A stretch of DNA of 64,000 nt from Fibrobacterota bacterium (GTDB taxonomy: Bacteria; Fibrobacterota; Chitinivibrionia; Chitinivibrionales; Chitinispirillaceae), in assembly GCA_023436205.1 (NCBI GenBank), contig JAEZKC010000059.1, positions 434,001 to 498,000 of the forward strand, in the 5' to 3' direction. Each line of letters begins with the position of its first letter. Position 1 is the first letter of the stretch. This document shows positions 25,230 through 34,418 of the stretch, piece after piece. The notes under the pieces are model-generated. The model did not search any database. It saw only the letters and a program-made list of their open reading frames with translations, and was not told the DNA's origin. The position numbers were made by a program, and so were the translations under genes.

Positions 25230-27644
25230 ATGACATCTCCTCGCGAAAAAATCAACACTCTCCGTCAAAACTGCTTTTCCAGAGAAAAGCTGGCCTCCGA
25301 TCCACTGTCGGCCATCTCCCGCTTTTCCGGCTCCATTGATGAACTGCTGGTGCAAATCTGCGCCATTCACAATCTGAGTGACACCGCTCGGTTGTCGATA
25401 GTGGCCTTAGGCGGATACGGGCGAAGTGAACTCTGTCCGCACTCCGATGTGGACCTGCTCGTTTTGCATGCGGGTGATCACCAAGATGAAAACACTGCCC
25501 GCTTCATCCGGGCGCTTTGGGATTTGGGATTGCCGCTTGGCTGTGTGGTACGCAGTATCAGCGAATGCAATCGGATCATGGGTGAAGATCTGGCTACAGA
25601 TACAGCTTTGCTCGATGCACGATTCATTGCCGGGGACTGGAATCTTTTTGATCGCCTATGGAGTTCGGTTGTAATCCCCTTTTACTTAAAAAATAGAGCC
25701 TGGTTCCTGAAAGAAATGGATACTGCACTGAGGGATGGCCTGTATAAAACAAGCCAGCTTCTATATAAGGTTGAACCCAATCTAAAAAACGGGGTTTGCG
25801 CACTGCGGGGCTGCCACCGTCTTTTCTGGTCTGAAAAAGTTAAGCAGATGAAGCGTCTTTCAAAAGGTGAATCTGTAAACGCCCAAGATGAAGACCTTGT
25901 TTCCGCCTATCATTCCATTCTCAAATTACGCAGTTCACTTCACATGGTGGCCCAGCGAAGAGCAGATGTACTGGAATTCAGTTACCAAACGGAAGCAGCC
26001 TCTGTTCTGGGCTTCTCTAATCCGGGAGAACTCATTGAATTTTATTTCTTTACAGTAGCTCGGATAAAAAGACACATCATGCGCCAGGTGGAACAGCTCG
26101 GTTCCGACAACATAGGTTCCCGCTTTAGAAAAGCTGTCACCGCTGTGCAGGTGTCATCCGGGGTAAAACTGCTGGACGGGATACTTTTCGGGTCGGGTCA
26201 ACTGCCTCCGGCAGGTGAAAACAAGGTGGTTTGGATATTCGACCTCTTCACTGCCACTCTGACCCATAAAGCCACGCTTAGCCTCCAGCTTCAGAATCTC
26301 ATACGCAGAATGGCCGCTCAGTTCAGTCATGGAGACCTTTTTGTGATTAGAGACAAATTCTGCCGCATGCTGGCTCTCAGGAATTCAATTGGCAGTGCGA
26401 TTCAACTTATGCACGAAACCGGTTTTCTTGAAAAACTCATTCCGGAATTCGAAGCACTTCGCTGCAAGGTGGAATATGATAATTATCATGAATTTACGGT
26501 TGATCAGCATACGATACAGGCTCTTAAAACCATCGATGAACTGGCGCAGGAATCTGATTTCAGCCTGGCGGAAATCTGTTCAAAGGTCAGTGATCTCTTT
26601 TCCTTGAGACTGGCAACCCTGCTTCATGATATAGGCAAATCCCTAGATGGTGAACACAGCTATTCAGGATCGGTAATGGCCGAACATATTTGTGACCGCC
26701 TGGGGGTGGGGGAGTCGGTGAAGGAATCAGTTTCATTTCTTATCAGAAATCATCTGACCCTCTCCCGCTTTGCCTTTCAGCGCATCCCCGAAGAACAGGC
26801 AGTGCGGGAATTTGCTTCAGCATTCGGATCAGCAGAAATGCTGGACCTCCTTTATTTGCTTACAGTTGCCGATATCCGCAGCGTGGGAAACAGCACCTGG
26901 ACGGTATGGAAAGGCACCCAGCTTTTTGAGACATATGAGCGGGTGCGCTCGGTGCTTACCGGGCAGGATACGAAGATAAATCTGCGAATCCATTCTCTAC
27001 TGACTCATGATCTGATCGATAAGCTGAAAAGTCCTGATGATCTGGAAATCAAAACCGAGTCATTTGTTGGTTTTGAACGGCTCACAGTTGCGGGATACGA
27101 CAGAGCACATTTTTTTGCTGATGTGGTTGCCTGCCTCTCTTCGGAAGGCTATAACATTCTGAGTGCACACATTCATACCACTCCCGAGGGGAAAGCGCTG
27201 GATCAGTTCCATGTCGAACCTGATCTTCATATCAAAGTTTCGCCCCAGCGCAGAGTCGAAAATCTCAAACGAAAATGGATGGCCATCACCACCCAGAAAA
27301 CAAGTGCCCGCAAACTGATTTCCGAAAGATTGCAGAGATATCCCTTCAAATCTCGCCGGGATCCCGGGCCGCAAGAATGTTCTGTGGTCATCGATAATGA
27401 TATCTCTCAGGATTTTACCCTGGTGGAAGTTCGTGGAATTGACCGCTTCGGACTCCTCTATAAGCTGGCACATTCACTGAGCAGTCTGAGAATCAATATC
27501 GCCTCTGCCAAACTGGCGACCCAGGTTGCCCAGGTTGTTGACGTGTTTTACGTTACCGGCCCCGGTGGCGGAAAGATAAATGACCGTATGCTTCTCAGCA
27601 CTTTACGCTCAAGCCTCATGGCCGATCTGAAAAGCGAACGATAA
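25230..27644 (+). CDS. glnD: PII uridylyltransferase/uridylyl-removing enzyme
   Basis: 804 aa. The order of domains is nucleotidyltransferase (about 60-250; GGYGRSELCPHSDVDLL), a GlnD-specific helical region, HD phosphohydrolase (about 425-560; LLHDIGKSLDGEHS, IRNHLTLS) and two C-terminal ACT domains (about 620-700 and 730-800; GYDRAHFFADVVACLSSEGY and GIDRFGLLYKLAHSLS). It adds or removes UMP on the T-loop Tyr of PII in response to glutamine. It is somewhat shorter than the E. coli enzyme (about 890) but no domain is missing. Clustering with amtB-glnK strengthens the assignment. Confidence 0.92.
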   Translation: MTSPREKINTLRQNCFSREKLASDPLSAISRFSGSIDELLVQICAIHNLSDTARLSIVALGGYGRSELCPHSDVDLLVLHAGDHQDENTARFIRALWDLGLPLGCVVRSISECNRIMGEDLATDTALLDARFIAGDWNLFDRLWSSVVIPFYLKNRAWFLKEMDTALRDGLYKTSQLLYKVEPNLKNGVCALRGCHRLFWSEKVKQMKRLSKGESVNAQDEDLVSAYHSILKLRSSLHMVAQRRADVLEFSYQTEAASVLGFSNPGELIEFYFFTVARIKRHIMRQVEQLGSDNIGSRFRKAVTAVQVSSGVKLLDGILFGSGQLPPAGENKVVWIFDLFTATLTHKATLSLQLQNLIRRMAAQFSHGDLFVIRDKFCRMLALRNSIGSAIQLMHETGFLEKLIPEFEALRCKVEYDNYHEFTVDQHTIQALKTIDELAQESDFSLAEICSKVSDLFSLRLATLLHDIGKSLDGEHSYSGSVMAEHICDRLGVGESVKESVSFLIRNHLTLSRFAFQRIPEEQAVREFASAFGSAEMLDLLYLLTVADIRSVGNSTWTVWKGTQLFETYERVRSVLTGQDTKINLRIHSLLTHDLIDKLKSPDDLEIKTESFVGFERLTVAGYDRAHFFADVVACLSSEGYNILSAHIHTTPEGKALDQFHVEPDLHIKVSPQRRVENLKRKWMAITTQKTSARKLISERLQRYPFKSRRDPGPQECSVVIDNDISQDFTLVEVRGIDRFGLLYKLAHSLSSLRINIASAKLATQVAQVVDVFYVTGPGGGKINDRMLLSTLRSSLMADLKSER

Positions 27645-27764
27645 AAGGTTCCAGTAACTCCTGATTCGAGGCTTCTGAATACTTGAATACATTTTTACCT
27701 GCGGCTTTTATTTTGCTCCTCTTTAGGGTATTCCATTCCAATCAAGTCAAGGCGGGTTTCATCA

Positions 27765-29096
27765 ATGAACAGAAAAGATCAGATTTTGCAGATATACAAG
27801 GCCGGGTTAATGGCTGTTGATCCGGTAAGAATAATGCACGATGTATTCACCCTTCAAGGAAGCAAGCTCAGCGTTCGAGAGAGAGGGAACGTAGTACACT
27901 CCTTCGATCTGGATCGTTTTTCATCAATTAAAGTGGTAGGGTGTGGAAAAGCCGCTGCTGCCATGGCTGAAGGAACTGAGCAGGTTTTGGGCGATCGGAT
28001 TGATAAAGGCCTGGTGGTGACTCGATACGGGCATTGTGCAAGTAGAAATCTGGGCAAAATCCAAATTCTCGAGGGTAACCATCCCTGGCCGGACCAGGCC
28101 AGCGTAAATGCCACTGCAGAGACGGTAAAACTTCTGGGAAATGCTCTGGATACCGATCTGGTGATCGCACTTATCTCCGGTGGTGGCAGTGCCTTATGGA
28201 CTTTGCCTGCAAGCGGGATTCAGTTGCAGGATATTGTCCGTCTTTCGGAGCTGCTCCTGGCTTCCGGAGCCGATATTCACGAAATGAACATTGTGCGCAA
28301 GCATATTTCCCGCATCAAAGGAGGCCAGGCAGCCCAATGGACTCATCCGGCAACCGTAGTTGCCATTTTAGTTTCCGATGTGCCCGGTGATGCATTCGAT
28401 ACCATTGCATCGGGACCATTCTTTCCTGATCCCTCAACATACAAAGATGCCATTCAAGTCATTGAAAAATATCATCTTACAGAAAAAATTCCGGTGAATG
28501 TAGCTAAATACCTGCAAAACGGGCTGGAAAACGGAATCGGGGAGACTCCCAAACCCGGAAATGCCTGTTTCCACCACGTTTTCCACTTTTTAGCTGCTTC
28601 CAACAAACTGGCACTCGATTCCTGTGCACACAAAGCACGTTCATTAGGTTATGAGCCATTCGTCTTCGATAAGGAACTCACAGGTGAATCAGTTCAGGCA
28701 TCGCGTTTCTTCTGCAGCAAAATCAAAGAGTTATCTGGTTCAGATCGCCAGCACTGTGTTATCGCCGGTGGAGAAACCACAGTGACCCTTGGTTCTCAAT
28801 ATGGCAAAGGCGGTAGAAATCAGGAATTTGCCTTGGCTTCAGCCATGCAGATTGAAGGTTCGGATAATATTACCATCCTTAGTTGCGGTACAGATGGCTG
28901 TGACGGGCCAACGGATGCCGCCGGAGCTGTCGTGGATGGCAGAACCGCAATGATGCTGCGTGAAGCCGGGGTTAATCTGGAAAATGCACTTATAGAACAC
29001 GATTCCTACAGCGCACTGTCTGCTATCGGAGTTCTGGTTAAAACCGGTCCCACAAACACCAATGTAATGGATCTCCAACTGGCTCTAATTGAATAA
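27765..29096 (+). CDS. Glycerate 2-kinase, GckA/TtuD type
   Basis: 443 aa of the DUF4147/MOFRL family (glycerate kinase class II). Visible motifs: VVGCGKAAAAMAEG, ILEGNHPWPDQ, LISGGGSALWTLP, NIVRKHISRIKGGQ, LVSDVPGDAFDTIASGPF, AGGETTVTLG and the C-terminal MOFRL segment GKGGRNQEFALA...DGCDGPTDAAGA. It phosphorylates D-glycerate to 2-phosphoglycerate. It stands alone on its strand with a hairpin terminator about 185 bases downstream. Confidence 0.88.
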   Translation: MNRKDQILQIYKAGLMAVDPVRIMHDVFTLQGSKLSVRERGNVVHSFDLDRFSSIKVVGCGKAAAAMAEGTEQVLGDRIDKGLVVTRYGHCASRNLGKIQILEGNHPWPDQASVNATAETVKLLGNALDTDLVIALISGGGSALWTLPASGIQLQDIVRLSELLLASGADIHEMNIVRKHISRIKGGQAAQWTHPATVVAILVSDVPGDAFDTIASGPFFPDPSTYKDAIQVIEKYHLTEKIPVNVAKYLQNGLENGIGETPKPGNACFHHVFHFLAASNKLALDSCAHKARSLGYEPFVFDKELTGESVQASRFFCSKIKELSGSDRQHCVIAGGETTVTLGSQYGKGGRNQEFALASAMQIEGSDNITILSCGTDGCDGPTDAAGAVVDGRTAMMLREAGVNLENALIEHDSYSALSAIGVLVKTGPTNTNVMDLQLALIE

Positions 29097-29280
29097 ATCA
29101 ATTCAGATAATTGTGAATAGCTAGGAATTGGAATATGCTGCTTACATTGGCTGAATGGCTCAAATCTGCTCATCTGGCCAAATTTGAGGCATATACCATG
29201 TCGCATAATACATATTATGTAAACTAAGGTGTATTGAGATTCCTTCCCCGCTCTGACATGCCAATCTGAGGCATAAAACA

Positions 29281-29310
29281 GAAAGCCCCGAGTGCGATCC
29301 CGGGGCTTTC
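29281..29310. terminator. Bidirectional rho-independent terminator
   Basis: Perfect 10-bp inverted repeat GAAAGCCCCG (29281-29290) / CGGGGCTTTC (29301-29310) with a 10-base loop. On the minus strand it is followed by TGTTTTATG, so it best serves the dolichol-kinase-like gene; it may also stop plus-strand transcription from the glycerate kinase gene. Confidence 0.85.
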
Positions 29311-29335
29311 TATAAAAACTGCTCTATTTAACTTT

Positions 29336-29995
29336 TTAGAATCCTAACAAGCGTTCCATGCCGATCATTATAAATCCGGTAATCACGGGGACTGCAAGAT
29401 TGTCATTGATGATGAATTTGGATGTTATCTTAAGCGGAAACAGTTCAAACAGCGTTATGGACAAGGAGCTTACAATTGCCATTGCCAGAGGAACTTTTCC
29501 TCCCCAGCTTTCCAGTATGCCCGGCAGAAAAGGAAACACTCCATACATGAGCCCCATGCACAAAAGAAAACAGGCGGCACTCCCCTCAAGAGATTTCTTC
29601 CCAATTTTGATTCTTCCGACACTTAATCCTACGATGGCCGCAATGGCATCACCAAGAATGAAAAGTGACAGTACCATGAAGGCTATGTGCCGATGGTTCA
29701 TGAAGAGTATCGCACAGAGAAGTGCTGCTCCAATCACGTAAGTACTGCCTGTGGTTTTGGTGGATTCTTCCTGTCTGAGCAGGTGGCCGAACATTGTGAA
29801 GAAGATTTTTTGTACGGCAGGAATTCGGAATCTCAAGGATTCAATCACAATCGATCCGCCCAGCAGAAAAGCAAGTGTTCCCACCGGAATGGAATAGGAA
29901 AAATTCATTTCAGGCAGGTAATAAATGCCAGCCGGCATCAGTAGCGCAAACAGGTGAAGCAGCTTGCGGGTTATCTCCTCTTTTCTCAGCGCCAT
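29336..29995 (-). CDS. CTP-dependent polyprenol/diacylglycerol kinase-like membrane protein
   Basis: 219 aa with seven or so membrane helices. The family pattern of SEC59/DGK1/VTE5-type kinases is seen in EITRKLLHLFALLMPAG at the N-terminus, SIVIESLRFRIPAVQKIF, the central GDAIAAIVGLSVGRIKIGKKSLEGSAA and the late FELFPLKITSKFIINDNLAVPVITG. These enzymes phosphorylate dolichol, phytol or diacylglycerol using CTP. The bacterial substrate is unknown. It is transcribed alone and ends at the strong hairpin 29281-29310. Confidence 0.8.
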   Translation of the reverse strand: MALRKEEITRKLLHLFALLMPAGIYYLPEMNFSYSIPVGTLAFLLGGSIVIESLRFRIPAVQKIFFTMFGHLLRQEESTKTTGSTYVIGAALLCAILFMNHRHIAFMVLSLFILGDAIAAIVGLSVGRIKIGKKSLEGSAACFLLCMGLMYGVFPFLPGILESWGGKVPLAMAIVSSLSITLFELFPLKITSKFIINDNLAVPVITGFIMIGMERLLGF

Positions 29996-30124
29996 CTTTT
30001 CCTCTCTCGTGGTTATAGTTACAGAAAATGATAAAATACATGCGGGAGATACTCTTCAATCATTTTTTAATCAGAAGCAGTATACGATTAGGCTGGAAAA
30101 GTATTCTAGCTATTCTTATCTCCT

Positions 30125-30180
30125 ACTCTGTCTTCTGTCCTCTGTCCTCTGGCTTCTGGCTTCTGTCCTCTGGCTTCTAT
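30125..30180. repeat. Heptanucleotide tandem repeat (CYTCTGK)
   Basis: Seven head-to-tail 7-base units at 30132-30180: CTTCTGT, CCTCTGT, CCTCTGG, CTTCTGG, CTTCTGT, CCTCTGG, CTTCTAT, with a degenerate unit ACTCTGT just before (30125-30131). It lies in the divergent spacer between 29995 and 30233, about 50 bases before the next start codon. Strand slippage could vary its length. Confidence 0.85.
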
Positions 30181-30232
30181 TATTTTATCCCTTTTACAAT
30201 AATAACCCGCTGAGATCGGATTCCTCCTCAAC

Positions 30233-30646
30233 ATGAAACCTATTGTACTGGCAATGATCATCTGCGATTACTACTACCGGGACGTTCACACCGGGAAGAG
30301 CATTCTTTCTGGAACCTTCAGTTCCATTAACAGTGCCGGATTCCCCTCCAAACACGGTAACTGCGCCATTTATATAGCACTTACCGATGTCGCCTCCCCG
30401 GGAAACGCTCAACTTCTTTTCCGCAAGGAGGGCGGCTCTTTCAACATGCAGATGCCCCCCTGGGGCGTGGCTCTTCCGGAAGATCGCAGAGCGGTAGTGG
30501 AAATTGGCGGTAACATTAATGGTCTGCCCATCCCCGAAGAGGGTGATTATGAATTTGTACTTTTGTGGAATGGCATAGAAATCGCCCGCAGACGTCTGAA
30601 AGCCAGTAAAATTGAAATAGAACCTCCCCCGGAGGAAAAACCATAA
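30233..30646 (+). CDS. DUF6941-like protein
   Basis: 137 aa, soluble, beginning with KPIVLAMIICDYYYRDVHTGKSILSGTFSSI and continuing with an Ig-like beta pattern (FNMQMPPWGVALPEDRRAVVEIGG, GDYEFVLLWNGIEIARRRL). The opening pattern, a cytosolic protein that states a date/type-like beta fold, matches the DUF6941 family of unknown function. The C-terminus is Pro/Glu rich. It has a 10-base gap to the next small membrane protein. Confidence 0.65.
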   Translation: MKPIVLAMIICDYYYRDVHTGKSILSGTFSSINSAGFPSKHGNCAIYIALTDVASPGNAQLLFRKEGGSFNMQMPPWGVALPEDRRAVVEIGGNINGLPIPEEGDYEFVLLWNGIEIARRRLKASKIEIEPPPEEKP

Positions 30647-30656
30647 AGGAGCGACA

Positions 30657-30872
30657 ATGGATACGCCAGCTATTCTGATCAAAATCACCGGAGTGGTACT
30701 GTTTTTACTGACCATCCGGTCCATCTACAAGCACGTGAAAGACAAGAGAGCTAAACGGGGCAAGGAAAAACAGCCGCAGTCTGTCTCCGAGCAGTTTCTT
30801 AACGGATTGCTGCTGTATGTATGGCTGGCCTTCATGACCGCATTTTCCCTGGGTATGTTTTTTAACAATTAG
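30657..30872 (+). CDS. Small two-helix membrane protein
   Basis: 71 aa with a membrane helix at about 5-23, a Lys/Arg-rich cytoplasmic loop (KHVKDKRAKRGKEKQ) and a second helix at about 49-68. It has AAGGAG just upstream of the ATG at 30657 and follows the DUF6941-like gene by 10 bases, so the two form an operon. Family not recognised. Confidence 0.6.
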   Translation: MDTPAILIKITGVVLFLLTIRSIYKHVKDKRAKRGKEKQPQSVSEQFLNGLLLYVWLAFMTAFSLGMFFNN

Positions 30873-30889
30873 GCAGGTGAATTCTGTGC

Positions 30890-30934
30890 GCCGGGATTAA
30901 GCTTTTCGAAGTCTTTTTTCCGGCATGCTTTTTT
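30890..30934 (+). terminator. Probable terminator upstream of uvrB
   Basis: GCCGGGA (30890-30896) pairs with TTCCGGC (30918-30924), followed by ATGC and a run of six T. It lies after the small membrane gene and 17 bases before the uvrB start, so it could end the upstream unit or act in the uvrB leader. Confidence 0.5.
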
Positions 30935-30950
30935 CACGCTAATCTCAAAT

Positions 30951-32936
30951 ATGAATTTCAAACTTCACAGCAAATACAGTCCCGCAGGTGACCAGCCCCA
31001 GGCTATCGAGGAGCTCGTTGAGGGTATCAGGCGAGATGTGCCCAACCAGGTTCTTTTAGGGGTCACCGGCTCCGGCAAGACCTTCACCATGGCCAATGTG
31101 ATTGAGCAGGTAAAACTGCCCACGCTTATCATCTCCCATAATAAAACTTTGGCTGCCCAGCTCTACCAGGAATTCCGGGAATTCTTTCCAGAGAATGCTG
31201 TAGAGTATTTCGTAAGCTTCTATGACTACTATCAGCCGGAAGCCTATATCCCTTCTACAGATACCTTCATTGCCAAATCATCTCTGATCAACGAGGATAT
31301 CGATCGGTTGCGCCTGAAAGCTACCAGCTCTCTGCTCTCACGGCGTGATGTCATTATAGTAGCCAGCGTTTCCTGCATTTATGGCATCGGTTCCCCTGAA
31401 GCATACGAGGCCAGTGCAATGAAAATCCGGGTAGGCCAGAAGATGGAGCGAAAGTCATTTCTGCTGAGCCTTACCGAAATGCAGTATGTACGAAACGATA
31501 TCTCTCTGCAGCGAGGGATGTTCAGAGTAAAGGGCGATGTTATTGAAATTCAACCCGCCTACGAAGAAAATGCTTTGCGCATAGAAACCTTCGGAGACGA
31601 GATTGAAAATGTGAGCCTTATAAGCCCCGTGACCGGTAAGGTGTTGCAGCGCATAGACGAAATAACTCTTTTTCCTGCAAAGCATTACATGACCACCGGT
31701 GTCACCATGGATCAGGCAGTACAGCGGATCGAAAGTGAACTCGAAGAGCAACTTGAAAAATTCCGCACCCGGGGTAAACTGCTCGAAGCTCAAAGGCTTG
31801 AACAGCGTACCCGTTACGATATTGAAATGTTGAGAGAAGTGGGCTATGTGAACGGCATTGAAAATTACAGCCGTATTCTTGATGGCCGCGAGCCGGGGAG
31901 TCGCCCCTACTCTCTTATAGATTTTTTCAAAGGGCCCTTTCTCACCATTATCGACGAATCCCATGTCACTGTCCCTCAGATTCAGGGCATGTACAATGGT
32001 GATCGGGCCAGAAAACAGACACTGGTCGACCACGGCTTCCGACTCCCCTGTGCTCTGGACAACCGTCCCCTCAAATTTCCGGAATTTGAAAGCCTTATGG
32101 ACAAACTGGTTTTCGTTTCAGCAACCCCGGGAGATTACGAGCTGGCGAAAAGCGAGGGTTTAGTGGTGGAGCAGGTTATCAGGCCTACCCATCTTGTAGA
32201 TCCCCCTATCGAAATTCGACCGGCCGTGAATCAGGTTGACGATCTTATTGAGCAGCTTCGGGCGGTGGTCGAGCGTAACGAACGGGCTCTGGTGACCACG
32301 TTAACCAAAAAAATGGCCGAAGATCTTACCGAATACCTCGAAACTCTTGACTTTCGTGTGCGATATCTGCATTCTGAAATAGATACCCTCGAACGTACCG
32401 ACATTTTGCGGGATCTGCGCAGGGGTGAATTTGACATTCTGATTGGAATCAATCTTCTCAGAGAGGGGTTGGATTTGCCGGAAGTGGCTCTGGTCACCAT
32501 CCTGGATGCCGACAAGGAGGGCTTTCTGCGCTCGGTTCGTTCCATTGTGCAGATAGCAGGGCGTGCGGCCCGTAACATAAACGGGCGCATCATTCTCTAT
32601 GCGGATACCATTACCGATTCCATTACCAGGGCTCTGGAGGAAAGTGGCCGAAGGAGAACAAAGCAGCTGGCTTACAATGAAGAGCATGGTATAGTGCCAA
32701 GGAGTGCCGAACGCCGCATCGATGAGAAGCTCACCTTTTATGACAGTGAACCTGAACCGGCGCTTAAAGCGGCCGAACCCACAAGGGGTTATGCACGCAA
32801 GACCGCCTCCAAAAAAGCGGGCAAGACCAGAATCGACAAGCTGGAAAAGGAAATGGCCGAAGCCGCCCGTAATCTCGATTTCGAAAAAGCAGCACTTTTA
32901 CGGGATCAAATTGCAGAAATGAAACGCAAGGGTTAG
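30951..32936 (+). CDS. uvrB: UvrABC excinuclease subunit B
   Basis: 661 aa, usual length. The helicase motifs are Walker A LLGVTGSGKTFT, the DNA-clamping beta-hairpin FVSFYDYYQPEAYIP, DESH in TIIDESHVTVPQ, LLREGLDLPEV and QIAGRAARN; the UVR/coiled-coil domain at the C-terminus (LEKEMAEAARNLDFEKAA) contacts UvrC. It loads at damaged DNA with UvrA in nucleotide excision repair. One base separates its stop from the HEAT-repeat gene, with which it is probably co-transcribed. Confidence 0.97.
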   Translation: MNFKLHSKYSPAGDQPQAIEELVEGIRRDVPNQVLLGVTGSGKTFTMANVIEQVKLPTLIISHNKTLAAQLYQEFREFFPENAVEYFVSFYDYYQPEAYIPSTDTFIAKSSLINEDIDRLRLKATSSLLSRRDVIIVASVSCIYGIGSPEAYEASAMKIRVGQKMERKSFLLSLTEMQYVRNDISLQRGMFRVKGDVIEIQPAYEENALRIETFGDEIENVSLISPVTGKVLQRIDEITLFPAKHYMTTGVTMDQAVQRIESELEEQLEKFRTRGKLLEAQRLEQRTRYDIEMLREVGYVNGIENYSRILDGREPGSRPYSLIDFFKGPFLTIIDESHVTVPQIQGMYNGDRARKQTLVDHGFRLPCALDNRPLKFPEFESLMDKLVFVSATPGDYELAKSEGLVVEQVIRPTHLVDPPIEIRPAVNQVDDLIEQLRAVVERNERALVTTLTKKMAEDLTEYLETLDFRVRYLHSEIDTLERTDILRDLRRGEFDILIGINLLREGLDLPEVALVTILDADKEGFLRSVRSIVQIAGRAARNINGRIILYADTITDSITRALEESGRRRTKQLAYNEEHGIVPRSAERRIDEKLTFYDSEPEPALKAAEPTRGYARKTASKKAGKTRIDKLEKEMAEAARNLDFEKAALLRDQIAEMKRKG

Positions 32937-32937
32937 A

Positions 32938-33828
32938 ATGGACAAGGAAGAAGCTCGCAAGAATCTATCCTCAGATCGACCGGATGTGGTTGCAACCGCC
33001 TTGCGTTTTCTGGCAAAAACCGGGGGAGTTGCCGACCTCTCCCCTATCATTCAGCTCACCGGCAGTGATAACTCTCTGGTTAAAAAATACGCTACCGATT
33101 GCGCCTGCTCCATAATCAAAGAAAGCCTGATCAATAACTTCAGCGAACTCACTCACGAAATGCGTCGCAAACTGGGATCTATCCTTGAAACGCTCGATCC
33201 CCGTATCATCGATGAAATCAGCAAAGATCTCTTCTGTGATGATAAGGTGCGCAGGCTTACGGCTCTGCAGGTGCTTGGAATTCTCAGAAGGCACCCCCAT
33301 ACCCGGGAGCTTCTGGCAAAACTGGTGCAGGACCGGGATGTGAAGATCAAAGCTACCGCTATCAACCTGCTGGGGAAAATGATCGGTCCCAACGACCAGG
33401 GAATCGTGCTTGCGCTTCTCAACGATGCCGACAAACGGGTTCGCGCCAATACAGTCGAAGCGCTGGAAAGTCTTGGCAACAAACGAATGGTTCCCATTCT
33501 CCTCAGAATGCGTCATGATCCCAGCAATCGCATCCGTGGAAATGTTTTGAAGGCCCTTTTCAATCTGGGCTACACCGAAATAGATCAGGACCTGCTTGCA
33601 ATGCTCAATTGTGACGAAAATCTCATGAAAGCATCCGCCCTCTGGGTGATATCCCAAATTAAACTTCAAATTACGTCAATCGTGGATGCCTGCGGTCTCT
33701 GCCTTCTAAATGATGACCCCATGGTTGCAAGCAACGCATCAAAAGCGCTTAAAGCACTGGAGACTCCACGAGCCAATGGATATTTGCGCTATTTGGAAAA
33801 TGCTCTGGATGCTGTTTCCCAAGCCTAA
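32938..33828 (+). CDS. HEAT-repeat protein
   Basis: 296 aa of repeated helical pairs of about 31-37 residues: VVATALRFLAKTGGVADLS, KVRRLTALQVLGILRRHPHTRELL, DVKIKATAINLLGKMIG, KRVRANTVEALESLGNKRMV, NRIRGNVLKALFNLGY and MVASNASKALKAL. The R-x-x-A-x-x-A-L repeats are typical of HEAT/PBS-lyase-like scaffolds that bind proteins. No signal peptide. The tight linkage to uvrB is notable, but a DNA repair role is only a guess. Confidence 0.8.
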   Translation: MDKEEARKNLSSDRPDVVATALRFLAKTGGVADLSPIIQLTGSDNSLVKKYATDCACSIIKESLINNFSELTHEMRRKLGSILETLDPRIIDEISKDLFCDDKVRRLTALQVLGILRRHPHTRELLAKLVQDRDVKIKATAINLLGKMIGPNDQGIVLALLNDADKRVRANTVEALESLGNKRMVPILLRMRHDPSNRIRGNVLKALFNLGYTEIDQDLLAMLNCDENLMKASALWVISQIKLQITSIVDACGLCLLNDDPMVASNASKALKALETPRANGYLRYLENALDAVSQA

Positions 33829-33882
33829 TCCGCCCTGTTCACAATTTGTTTTCCCCCAACGAGCTCTATTTAAGCTTTTCCC

Positions 33883-33911
33883 TTGATTTTTATCAGGAAA
33901 GAACCCATTTT
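33883..33911 (+). promoter_or_regulatory. Possible tRNA promoter
   Basis: TTGATT (33883-33888) lies 17 bases before CATTTT (33906-33911), within the AT-rich spacer after the HEAT gene, about 28 bases upstream of the tRNA. The -10 element is poor. Confidence 0.3.
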
Positions 33912-33938
33912 AAGTGACTACTGCAAAAGTTTCTTACT

Positions 33939-34025
33939 GCCCGGGTGGTGGAATAGGTAGACACTGGGGACTTAAAATCCCCTGGCCTTAATACGGCCGT
34001 GCCGGTTCGATTCCGGCCTCGGGCA
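33939..34025 (+). tRNA. tRNA-Leu (anticodon UAA)
   Basis: An 87-base class II tRNA. The acceptor stem GCCCGGG pairs with CTCGGGC (one G-T), the anticodon stem is GGGGA/TCCCC around the loop CTTAAAA with anticodon TAA, a long variable arm (TGGCCTTAATACGGCC region) follows, and the T arm is GCCGGTTCGATTCCGGC. The discriminator is A. The CCA end is not encoded in the DNA. Confidence 0.97.
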
Positions 34026-34418
34026 CTCAAAATCTCCTCCCCATTTTAGTATTTTTGACAATGTTAAACACGGCAACTGTCATTATTGATGTGATCCAAC
34101 CTGTTGATTTTAATTGCTCTATTGTGATAAAAGATCTTGGCGAGAACTGCTCAACAGTGCGGTTTTCTGTAGCTTGCCGGGAGTAAGGCTCCCTCCCTGG
34201 AACCGCCAATCCCTCCTTGGACTCCTCCCTCGCTGCCTAGCCCTGTTTCAGTGCCCTGGCCGCTTTCTTTATTATTATCGGCTCCGTTCTCATGAGCCTT
34301 TAATTTTTTAAAGCTCTTCCACCCTGTTCTACTCCCGATACCTGATTTCTCCTCATCTTCCATTTCCAGAAACTATCTTTCTCTTGTACCTTTCATCAAC
34401 TGTTAAAAAGGAGCTCAC
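34026..34418. other. 393-base spacer after tRNA-Leu
   Basis: No supportable gene. It has pyrimidine-rich stretches and only short frames; a minus-strand frame at 34151-34363 would encode a Gly/Glu-rich 70-aa peptide without family resemblance. tRNA 3' ends are common integration sites, but no integrase or second copy of the tRNA end was seen. Confidence 0.4.

Noticed and set aside
30125..30180. CRISPR-like array
   Set aside because: Units are only seven bases with no spacers; it is a simple tandem repeat.
31455..32033. 192-codon minus-strand frame opposite uvrB
   Set aside because: Shadow of uvrB; no ribosome site or homology.
32971..33669. 232-codon minus-strand frame opposite the HEAT gene
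   Set aside because: The plus-strand gene has clear HEAT repeats; the opposite frame has no start context or family.
34026..34418. Integrated element at the tRNA-Leu 3' end
   Set aside because: No integrase, no repeated tRNA end and no mobility gene were seen nearby.
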